From the NCBI GenBank assembly GCA_005882155.1, contig VBCQ01000169.1:1-5092 (forward strand): a stretch of 5,092 nt of DNA, written 5' to 3'. A model generated the notes under the pieces. That model was not told the origin of the DNA. It did no database searches and was given only the letters and a program-made list of their open reading frames with translations. The stretch's first letter is position 1. Each line of letters opens with the position of its first letter. A program made the translations under genes and the position numbers. Below are positions 1-5,092 of the stretch, piece by piece. The DNA is from Betaproteobacteria bacterium (lineage in GTDB: Bacteria > Pseudomonadota > Gammaproteobacteria > Burkholderiales > Burkholderiaceae_C).

Positions 1-1137
1 CAAGCCGCTGCGCGTCGATTCGTCGGGCCGTACGTCGAGCGTGATCTCGGTGAAAGTCGGCTGGTCGTCCGACTCTTCTTTCTTCGCGACGATGCGCGAC
101 ACCGGATTCATGTCGTTCTGCAGCCGCCACATCAGGTTGGTCGGCGAGTCGGCGAACGCGAGGCCCTCGTCGCGGGTGATCGTGCCTTCGCTGATGAGGC
201 GCGCCAGATCCTTCTCCATCGCTTCGCGCACCGAATTGAAGTCTCCCTTCTCGATCAGCTCGGACACCAGCTTGGTGTTGAGCATGACCTCGACCGCCGG
301 GATGCGGCCGCCGGCAGTCGCGCGCAGCAGGCGTTGCGAGACGATCGCGCGCAATCCGGCTGACAAGTCGGCGAGCAGCGCGGGCCGTGCCTCCGGCGTG
401 TAGAACGACAGGATGCGGCCGAGCGCGTGATAGCTGTTGTTGCCGTGCAGTGTGGACAGCACGAGGTGCCCCGACAGCGCGTACGAAATTGCCGAAGTCA
501 TCGTCTCGCGATCGCGGATCTCGCCGATCAGGATGCAGTCCGGCGCCTGGCGCAGCGCGTTGCGCAAGCCGACCTGCAGCGACTGCGTGTCGCGCCCGAC
601 CTCGCGCTGGTTGACCACCGACTTCTTGTTCGAGAACAGGAACTCGATCGGGTCCTCGATCGTCAGGATGTGCCCCGCCATCTGCTGGTTGCGCTGCTCG
701 AGCATCGACGCGAGCGTCGTGCTCTTGCCGGTGCCGGTGGCGCCGACCATCAGGATCAGCCCGCGCTTTTCGAGCACCAGCGTGTTCAGCAGCGCCGGCA
801 CGTTCAGGCTCTCGAGCGACGGGATGTCGTGCGGAATGCAGCGGAACACCGCGGCGATCGAGCCGCGCTGCTTGAAGCCGCTCAAGCGGAAGCTGCCGAC
901 GCCGGCCAGGCCGATGCCGATGTTGAGCTCGCCGGTGTCGTCGAGGTCTTCGAGCTGCGACGGCGTCAGCAGCTCGGCGAGCAGCTGGCGCGGCTGCGTA
1001 TGCGTGAGCGGCTGGTCGCTCAGCTGCAGGATCTGGCCGTTGATCTTGATCAGGATCGGCGTGTTGGCCGACAGGTACACGTCCGACGCGCCCTTCTCCG
1101 CCATCAAGCGGAGTACGCGCTCCATGTTGCCGCTCAT
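1..1137 (-). CDS. pilU: PilT/PilU-family type IV pilus retraction ATPase, PilU-like (3' end missing)
   Basis: This is a cytoplasmic hexameric ATPase of the secretion/pilus superfamily; PilT and PilU power pilus retraction and twitching motility. The visible 379 codons begin MSGNMERVLRLMAEKGASDV and run off the left edge without a stop. PilU is usually about 380 residues, so few should be missing. The Walker A motif GATGTGKST is at about residues 132-140, the Asp box EDPIEF at 161-166, the Walker B region CILIGEIRD at 201-209 and the His-box region TLHGNN at 229-234. The LRQAPD and NNSYHALGRILSFY segments resemble PilU more than PilT. The start is preceded by AAAGGA at good spacing. The C-terminal domain seems to lack the usual GMQTFD-like segment after MEK (about residue 309), and the tail ends in a charged linker plus FTEITLDV. 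It could be a third PilT-like paralog rather than the classical PilU, because pilT is not beside it in this window. The family assignment is very secure; the symbol is less so. Confidence 0.9.
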   Translation of the reverse strand, partial: MSGNMERVLRLMAEKGASDVYLSANTPILIKINGQILQLSDQPLTHTQPRQLLAELLTPSQLEDLDDTGELNIGIGLAGVGSFRLSGFKQRGSIAAVFRCIPHDIPSLESLNVPALLNTLVLEKRGLILMVGATGTGKSTTLASMLEQRNQQMAGHILTIEDPIEFLFSNKKSVVNQREVGRDTQSLQVGLRNALRQAPDCILIGEIRDRETMTSAISYALSGHLVLSTLHGNNSYHALGRILSFYTPEARPALLADLSAGLRAIVSQRLLRATAGGRIPAVEVMLNTKLVSELIEKGDFNSVREAMEKDLARLISEGTITRDEGLAFADSPTNLMWRLQNDMNPVSRIVAKKEESDDQPTFTEITLDVRPDESTRSGL

Positions 1138-1142
1138 GCCGG

Positions 1143-1148
1143 TCCTTT
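1143..1148 (-). promoter_or_regulatory. Ribosome binding site of the PilU-like gene
   Basis: The minus strand reads AAAGGA followed by 5 nt and then the ATG at 1137. It is the strongest Shine-Dalgarno sequence in the window and fixes the start of the pilus ATPase. It lies in the 33-nt gap after the cyclase stop codon. This gene therefore has its own initiation signal, unlike the genes upstream, which appear to rely on translational coupling. Confidence 0.7.
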
Positions 1149-1170
1149 CGGGTTCAAGGCTTTCATCATT

Positions 1171-2898
1171 TCATTCTTTCGTGGCGTTCTCGAACACGCT
1201 ATAGCGGTTGCCCGCGAGGTGCTTGGACAAGTACATCGCTTCGTCGGCGCGCTGGATCAATTCAGAAGCGTCGGCGCCGTCGCGCGGGTAGAAGCTGATG
1301 CCGATGCTCAAGCCGAGCTCGAAGCTGCGGTCGTTGATTCGCAGCTGCTCGGCAAAGCGGTCGATCAGCGTCTGCGCGACGCGGCGTGCGTCCTGCTCGT
1401 CGTCCATCGCCTCGAGCAGGATCACGAATTCGTCGCCGTGCAGCCGCGCGACGGTGTCGACCTCGCGCACCGACATCTTCAGGATGCTGGCCACCAGGAT
1501 CAGCGTCTTGTCGCCGGTCGCATGGCCATAGGTGTCGTTGATTTCCTTGAAACGGTCGAGGTCGATGAACAGCACCGCGAGCACGCTGCCGCGGCGCCGC
1601 GCGGTGACGATCGCGTGCTCGAGCCGGTCGAGGAACACCGTGCGATTCGGCAGGCCGGTCAGCGTGTCGTGCCGCGCCACGTGCGCGAGGTGGTTGCGGC
1701 TCGCGTAAATCTCGGCCAGATACGACTTGATGCGAAGCTGCATCTCGTCGAATCCGCGCGCGAGCTCGCCGATCTCGTCGCGCCGCTGGGTCGGCAGCTC
1801 GCCGATCGCGTGCTCGCTCGAGAAGCGCTTCACCTCGCGCGTCATCTGGTTCAGCGGGCGCGTCACCAGGCGCGACGCGAACACCGCCAGCACGATTGCG
1901 ATGGCGCTGAACGCGACGACGATCTGCGCCGTCGTGCGGCCGAGGATGCGCGTCGACTCGAGGATCTCGGACAACGGCTCGGCGATTCCCAGCACGACGA
2001 AGCTGTGGTCGGCGGCGCGCCCGAGCGGCAGCTTGATGAATGCACCGAGCAACGGGTTCGGTTCGGTCGCGCCCAAGTCCGCGCGCGCCAGCAGCTGTTG
2101 CGCATTGCCTTGCAGCAGCGGCTGCAGCTCGGCGAAGCTGTCCTGGATCAGCACTCGGCGCCCCTGGTCGAAGCCGTAGGTCTGCGACGCGTCGGGGTGG
2201 ATCAAGAAGTCGCCCCATTCATTGCTCAGGAACAGCTGCAGATAGCTCGGCAGGTCGGCCTTGAGCTCGCCGAACACGCGGTTCACATCGACGCTGATGA
2301 CGATCAATCCGAGCTTGCGTCCGTCGGCCATCACGACGGGGCTGGCGACTTGCAAGGTCGGCTGGTTCAGTCCGGCATGTGCGCCGAGCTCGTGGTTGAT
2401 GCCGATCTTCGACAGAAAGACTTCACCGCGCGCCAGTTGCAGCGTTCGAAAGACGTAAGGAAAGTGCCCTTTCTCCTGCAGCCGGTCACCGCTGACGCGC
2501 ACGGTGCCGGGGCCATCGCGGTCGACGCGAACGAGCTCGAGGCCGTGCTCGGCGGCACTGATCAAGCGAACCTGAAAGTACTGCGGGCTGGCTTGCAGCA
2601 GCGACTTGAAGTTGTCGGCCAAAGCGGCGCGGTTCACTTCGAAGGCGGCGCTGTCGGCATCGCCGACACTGCGCGTGAGCTGCAGTTCGGCGAGCACGCG
2701 AACGTCGTCGCTGATGTTGTGCACGACCGTCGACAGCCGCTTGCCGAACACCTGCGTCGCGGTCATCAGGTCGCGCTCTGCCGCCCGCACGAGCAGCGTT
2801 CGGCTTTCGGTGTAGGAGTACAACCCCGTCAAGCCGGTGGCGAGAACGCCGAATGCCGCGAGCAGCACGCCGAGTCGAAAGCGGATGCCGTACAACAT
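1171..2898 (-). CDS. Membrane sensor diguanylate cyclase: periplasmic sensor, HAMP, GGDEF (variant motif HGDEF)
   Basis: This 575-residue inner-membrane protein is predicted to make cyclic di-GMP from two GTP. Transmembrane helix 1 is at about residues 7-27. A large periplasmic region (28-322), probably double-Cache/PDC-like (inferred from size and place), is followed by helix 2 (about 324-343). A HAMP domain (about 343-395) contains TRPLNQM and RDEIGELARGFDEM. The GGDEF domain (about 410-573) shows DTLTGLPNR (411-419), FIDLDRFKEIND (444-455, metal-binding Asp446), an RxxD inhibitory site REVD (478-481), the signature as HGDEF (487-491) and SIGIS (531-535). The first signature Gly is His, so activity needs testing. 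No EAL domain follows. ATG at 2898 was chosen because it begins just before the first helix; the open frame extends 346 codons further upstream, but that part is a shadow of the binding-protein gene. A TTG at 2907 overlapping the upstream stop is an alternative start. There is no clear Shine-Dalgarno, and the upstream stop lies 5 nt away, so coupling is likely. It is probably the membrane partner of the upstream binding protein. Confidence 0.93.
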   Translation of the reverse strand: MLYGIRFRLGVLLAAFGVLATGLTGLYSYTESRTLLVRAAERDLMTATQVFGKRLSTVVHNISDDVRVLAELQLTRSVGDADSAAFEVNRAALADNFKSLLQASPQYFQVRLISAAEHGLELVRVDRDGPGTVRVSGDRLQEKGHFPYVFRTLQLARGEVFLSKIGINHELGAHAGLNQPTLQVASPVVMADGRKLGLIVISVDVNRVFGELKADLPSYLQLFLSNEWGDFLIHPDASQTYGFDQGRRVLIQDSFAELQPLLQGNAQQLLARADLGATEPNPLLGAFIKLPLGRAADHSFVVLGIAEPLSEILESTRILGRTTAQIVVAFSAIAIVLAVFASRLVTRPLNQMTREVKRFSSEHAIGELPTQRRDEIGELARGFDEMQLRIKSYLAEIYASRNHLAHVARHDTLTGLPNRTVFLDRLEHAIVTARRRGSVLAVLFIDLDRFKEINDTYGHATGDKTLILVASILKMSVREVDTVARLHGDEFVILLEAMDDEQDARRVAQTLIDRFAEQLRINDRSFELGLSIGISFYPRDGADASELIQRADEAMYLSKHLAGNRYSVFENATKE

Positions 2899-2903
2899 GC
2901 GCT

Positions 2904-3977
2904 TCAATGGCGCCCGAGGGCCATGGGCCGGTCGCCCGAGACGATGCGGCTCCACAGCTCGGCACGGCGATTCACGTCTTCGACCGGCTCGAGCCAGATG
3001 ATCTTGGCGCTGCCGACCGCGCTGTCGCTCGCCTCGACCGTGTTGGCGAGGCCCTGGCGCTCGGTCAGTGCGTGGCTGACCTGCCGCTCGAGCATGTAGT
3101 CGATCCAGGCTTCGGCAAGCTTCTTGTTCTTCGCGCCGCGCGTTACGGTCCAGCAGTCGAGCCAGGCCAATGCGCCTTCGCGCGGGATCACGTAGCCGAT
3201 GTCGGCACCGGCCTTCCTCAACTGTTGAACCTGCTGGGTGCCGTAGTTGGCGAACAGCAGCGCTGCCTTGTGGTCGCGAAACAGCTCGACCGATTCCTCG
3301 GGCAGGCTGTAGAAGGTCAGCACGTTGCGCCGCAGCGCGACGAGATGGTCGACGACCTGCTGGTAGCTCGCGTCGTCGATTTGAAACGGGTTGCGCTTGC
3401 CCAATGACAGCGCGGCAATCGAGAAGTTGTGGCCGCTGGTGTCGAAGGCGAGCACGCGGCCTTTGTAGCGCGGGTCCCACAAGGCGCTGATCGATGTCGG
3501 CGGCTCGCTGACCTGCGCTTTGTCGTAGATGAGCCCCATCTCCGAATAGGTGTAGGGCACGGCATAGACCTGGCCGTTGCGCGCGATGTTCGGAATCGCC
3601 TGGCGATCGCGAAAGCGCGGCAATTGGGTCGCGATGTTGGGGATGTTCGCAAGCGTCAATGGCACGGCGAGTCCCGCGTCGACGTAGCGCTTCAGTTCGG
3701 CGGTGTTGACGGCGAACAGGTCGAAGTCGCCGCCCTCGTTCGCGCTGATTCGCTCCCACAGGCTCTCGTCGGAGCTGACGATGGACACGCGCACAGCCAC
3801 GTTGTGGCGTTGCTCGAACACCTTGACGATGTCGGCGTCGGCGTAACCCGGCCAAGCCAGCACTCGCAAGGTCTCGATCGCATGGGCGCTGCCCCAACCC
3901 GACATGGCGAACGCCACAGCGACGAGCCAGCGCCACGGGCCGGCCCGGCGTTGCTGGCGCGGCGCCGCCGGCGTCAT
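2904..3977 (-). CDS. PotD/PotF/NspS-like periplasmic solute-binding protein, likely signalling partner of the downstream cyclase
   Basis: This is a 357-residue secreted protein of the spermidine/putrescine-binding family (type II periplasmic binding fold). A signal peptide is clear: Arg-rich start (QQRRAGPWRW), hydrophobic core (LVAVAFAMSG) and a probable cut after AHA at about residue 33. The mature part starts IETLRVLAWPGYADADIV, matching the PotD start with its NWTEY motif. Later segments YAVPYTYSEMGLIYDK (138-153), LWDPRYKGRVLAFD (166-179) and IPREGALAWLDCWTV (264-278) also follow PotD. By eye against E. coli PotD as remembered, the aromatic pair Trp42/Tyr45 and the Trp272/Asp274 pair are kept, while the acidic pair Asp168/Glu171 seems replaced by Thr180/His183. 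The ligand may thus be a modified polyamine or another small cation. No permease or ATPase gene accompanies it; a transmembrane diguanylate cyclase follows after 5 nt, as nspS precedes mbaA in Vibrio. The ATG shares one base with the dapD stop (TGATG), and GAGAAG lies 3 nt upstream, rather close. Family sure; signalling role inferred. Confidence 0.92.
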   Translation of the reverse strand: MTPAAPRQQRRAGPWRWLVAVAFAMSGWGSAHAIETLRVLAWPGYADADIVKVFEQRHNVAVRVSIVSSDESLWERISANEGGDFDLFAVNTAELKRYVDAGLAVPLTLANIPNIATQLPRFRDRQAIPNIARNGQVYAVPYTYSEMGLIYDKAQVSEPPTSISALWDPRYKGRVLAFDTSGHNFSIAALSLGKRNPFQIDDASYQQVVDHLVALRRNVLTFYSLPEESVELFRDHKAALLFANYGTQQVQQLRKAGADIGYVIPREGALAWLDCWTVTRGAKNKKLAEAWIDYMLERQVSHALTERQGLANTVEASDSAVGSAKIIWLEPVEDVNRRAELWSRIVSGDRPMALGRH

Positions 3978-3979
3978 CA
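3977..3979 (-). promoter_or_regulatory. dapD stop / binding-protein start junction (TGATG)
   Basis: The TGA stop of dapD (3979-3977) shares its last base with the ATG of the binding-protein gene (3977-3975). Such a junction normally permits a terminating ribosome to restart, tying synthesis of the signalling protein to that of DapD. The overlap is seen directly; coupling is inferred. Confidence 0.6.
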
Positions 3980-4798
3980 GCTTCTCAGCAAGTCGTTGAT
4001 GCTCGTCTTCGAACGCGTCTGGGCATCGACGCGCTTGACGATCACCGCGCAGTACAGGCTGTACTTGCCGTCTGCGCTGGGCAGGTTGCCGCTGACCACC
4101 ACCGAGCCGGCAGGGATGCGTCCGTAGCTCACTTCGCCGGTGGCGCGGTCGTAGATCTTCGTGCTCTGGCCGATGTACACGCCCATCGAGATGACCGAGT
4201 TCTCTTCGACGATCACGCCTTCGACGATCTCGGAGCGCGCGCCGATGAAGCAGTTGTCTTCGATGATCGTCGGGTTGGCCTGCATCGGCTCGAGCACGCC
4301 GCCGATGCCCACGCCGCCCGACAAGTGCACGTTCTTGCCGATTTGCGCGCAGGAGCCTACGGCGGCCCAGGTGTCGACCATCGCGCCTTCGTCGACATAG
4401 GCGCCGATGTTGACGAAGCTCGGCATCAGGACCACGTTCTTCGCGAGGTACGCGCCGCGCCGCGCGACGGCGGGCGGCACGATGCGAACGCCACTCGCAC
4501 GCACCTCGGACTCATCGATGTGGGCGAACTTGGTCTTCACTTTGTCGAAGAACGCGAGGTCACCGGCATGCGTCAGCTGGTTTTCATTGAGGCGAAATGA
4601 CAGCAGCACCGCTTTCTTCACCCATTGGTTCACCGTCCATTGGCCAACGCCCTGGCGCTCGGCGACACGGATGCGGCCCTTGTTGAGGTCGGCGATGACA
4701 TGTTCGACCGCGTCGCGAATCTGCGGGCTGTTTTCCGGCGTCAGTGACGCGCGGTTTTCCCACGCCATGTCGATGATGTTCTGAAGTTCGTGGCTCAT
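3977..4798 (-). CDS. dapD: 2,3,4,5-tetrahydropyridine-2,6-dicarboxylate N-succinyltransferase (DapD)
   Basis: DapD transfers succinyl from succinyl-CoA to tetrahydrodipicolinate in the cytoplasm, the first committed step of the succinylase route to meso-diaminopimelate and lysine. The 273 residues match the usual length of about 274. A helical N-terminal domain (about 1-100) includes WTVNQWVKKAVLLSFRL (54-70). The left-handed parallel beta-helix of hexapeptide repeats (about 102-237) contains PSFVNIGAYVDEGAMVDTWA (126-145) and LSGGVGIGGVLEP (159-171). The C-terminal part has SLYCAVIVKRVDAQTRSKTS (247-266). Asp142 and Glu190 probably correspond to the acidic residues proposed as catalytic in the family (Asp141/Glu189). 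The start MSHELQNIID was chosen by family length and its ATGA overlap with dapC. An in-frame ATG at 4852 would add 18 unrelated residues and is unlikely. No Shine-Dalgarno is seen before 4798, so translation probably depends on coupling with dapC. The product is the substrate of DapC. Confidence 0.97.
   Translation of the reverse strand: MSHELQNIIDMAWENRASLTPENSPQIRDAVEHVIADLNKGRIRVAERQGVGQWTVNQWVKKAVLLSFRLNENQLTHAGDLAFFDKVKTKFAHIDESEVRASGVRIVPPAVARRGAYLAKNVVLMPSFVNIGAYVDEGAMVDTWAAVGSCAQIGKNVHLSGGVGIGGVLEPMQANPTIIEDNCFIGARSEIVEGVIVEENSVISMGVYIGQSTKIYDRATGEVSYGRIPAGSVVVSGNLPSADGKYSLYCAVIVKRVDAQTRSKTSINDLLRS
4795..4798 (-). promoter_or_regulatory. dapC stop / dapD start overlap (ATGA)
   Basis: The minus strand reads ATGA, where the dapD ATG (4798-4796) overlaps the dapC TGA (4797-4795). 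The preceding 20 bases are pyrimidine-rich, with no Shine-Dalgarno, which supports restart by ribosomes finishing dapC. The overlap also fixes the dapD start. Confidence 0.65.
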
Positions 4799-5092
4799 TG
4801 CGTGGTCAGGGAGTGGACGTAGGAGACGATTCTTTGCGCCGCTTCGAGGCATTCTTCGACCTCGGCCACCAGTGCGAGGCGAATGCGCCCGGCACCGGGG
4901 TTCACGCCGTTCGCTTCGCGCGCCAGCAGGCTGCCCGGAAGCACCGCGACATTGTATTGAGCGAGTAGGCCACGGGCGAAGGCCACATCGCTCCCCGCGG
5001 GTGCGACTTTTGACACGTCGGCCCAGAGATAAAAGCCCGCGTCGGGCAGCGCGACTTCGAGCACCTCGGCGAGCAGCGGCGTGACCTGCTGG
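4795..5092 (-). CDS. dapC: Succinyldiaminopimelate aminotransferase DapC, C-terminal part (5' end beyond the window)
   Basis: This is the last 98 codons of a class I/II PLP-dependent aminotransferase. DapC converts N-succinyl-2-amino-6-ketopimelate and glutamate to N-succinyl-diaminopimelate, the step after DapD. The frame stays open to the right edge, so the start, the PLP lysine and most of the catalytic domain are not visible. What is seen is the small C-terminal domain: ALPDAGFYLWADV, then FARGLLAQYNVAVLPGSLLA, then NPGAGRIRLALVAEVEECLE. The Arg of GRIRLALV is the expected substrate-carboxylate-binding residue of this fold. The FYLWADV / VLPGS / NPGAGRIR pattern is that of betaproteobacterial DapC. 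Its 4-nt overlap with dapD supports this over other aminotransferases such as ArgD, which is a different PLP class. The GTG at 5064 is internal and not a start. Confidence 0.9.
   Translation of the reverse strand, partial: QQVTPLLAEVLEVALPDAGFYLWADVSKVAPAGSDVAFARGLLAQYNVAVLPGSLLAREANGVNPGAGRIRLALVAEVEECLEAAQRIVSYVHSLTTQ

Noticed and set aside
1138..1170. Possible promoter or terminator between the cyclase and PilU-like genes
   Set aside because: The gap is only 33 nt. It holds a Shine-Dalgarno sequence but no hairpin with a T-tract and no recognisable -35/-10 pair.
2911..2940. A short direct repeat (CGCCCGAG twice) around a GGCC-ATG-GGCC near the end of the binding-protein gene, considered as an operator or attenuator
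   Set aside because: It lies inside coding sequence, the inverted repeat has only a 3-nt loop and short stem, no T-run follows, and such repeats are expected by chance at this GC content.
427..3099. An 890-codon open frame on the plus strand
   Set aside because: It lies antisense to three genes with clear family motifs (PilU-like, cyclase, binding protein). Its translation is a low-complexity mix of Arg, Ala, Gln, Asp, Val and His without any recognisable domain, as expected for an antisense frame in high-GC DNA.
2899..3936. A 346-codon N-terminal extension of the cyclase frame
   Set aside because: It overlaps the binding-protein gene in another frame, is Arg/Ala-rich without motifs, and would place the first membrane helix in the middle of the protein. 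The ATG at 2898, directly before that helix, is far more plausible.
3429..4127. A plus-strand frame of 232 codons opposite the binding-protein gene and the 3' end of dapD
   Set aside because: No domain or start signal supports it; both minus-strand genes there have strong family similarity.
4799..4852. An upstream in-frame ATG for dapD adding 18 residues
   Set aside because: The extra residues are not part of the DapD family, the length of 273 fits without them, and the ATGA overlap with dapC supports the start at 4798.

Overview
The window is a compact, high-GC stretch of bacterial chromosome in which every supported gene lies on the minus strand. Read right to left, the order is dapC (3' end only), dapD, a PotD/NspS-like periplasmic solute-binding protein, a membrane-bound sensor diguanylate cyclase, and a PilU-like type IV pilus ATPase that runs off the left edge. 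Codon use, a betaproteobacterial-type DapC and the dap/pilus gene mix suggest a member of Burkholderiales, perhaps of the Rubrivivax/Leptothrix/Methylibium kind. That placement is inference; there is no rRNA or other phylogenetic marker here.

Layout: dapC and dapD overlap by 4 nt (ATGA). dapD and the binding-protein gene share one base (TGATG). The binding-protein gene and the cyclase gene are separated by 5 nt, and the cyclase and pilus ATPase genes by 33 nt, with a clear Shine-Dalgarno sequence. No internal gap is long enough for an obvious promoter or terminator, so all five genes look like one transcription unit. No RNA gene, mobile element, CRISPR array or long repeat was seen. The long plus-strand frames are antisense shadows of the high-GC coding DNA.

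Function: DapC and DapD catalyse consecutive steps of the succinylase branch of diaminopimelate/lysine synthesis, for lysine and peptidoglycan. The two genes after dapD form the most interesting unit: a secreted PotD-family binding protein with no transporter partner in the window, immediately followed by a transmembrane protein with a large periplasmic domain, HAMP and GGDEF. This matches the architecture of the Vibrio cholerae NspS-MbaA polyamine-sensing c-di-GMP system, but with a GGDEF-only output, an altered signature motif (HGDEF) and a binding pocket that keeps only part of the PotD polyamine contacts. The downstream PilU-like ATPase suggests a link to surface motility, since c-di-GMP commonly controls type IV pili; that link is inferred from position only.
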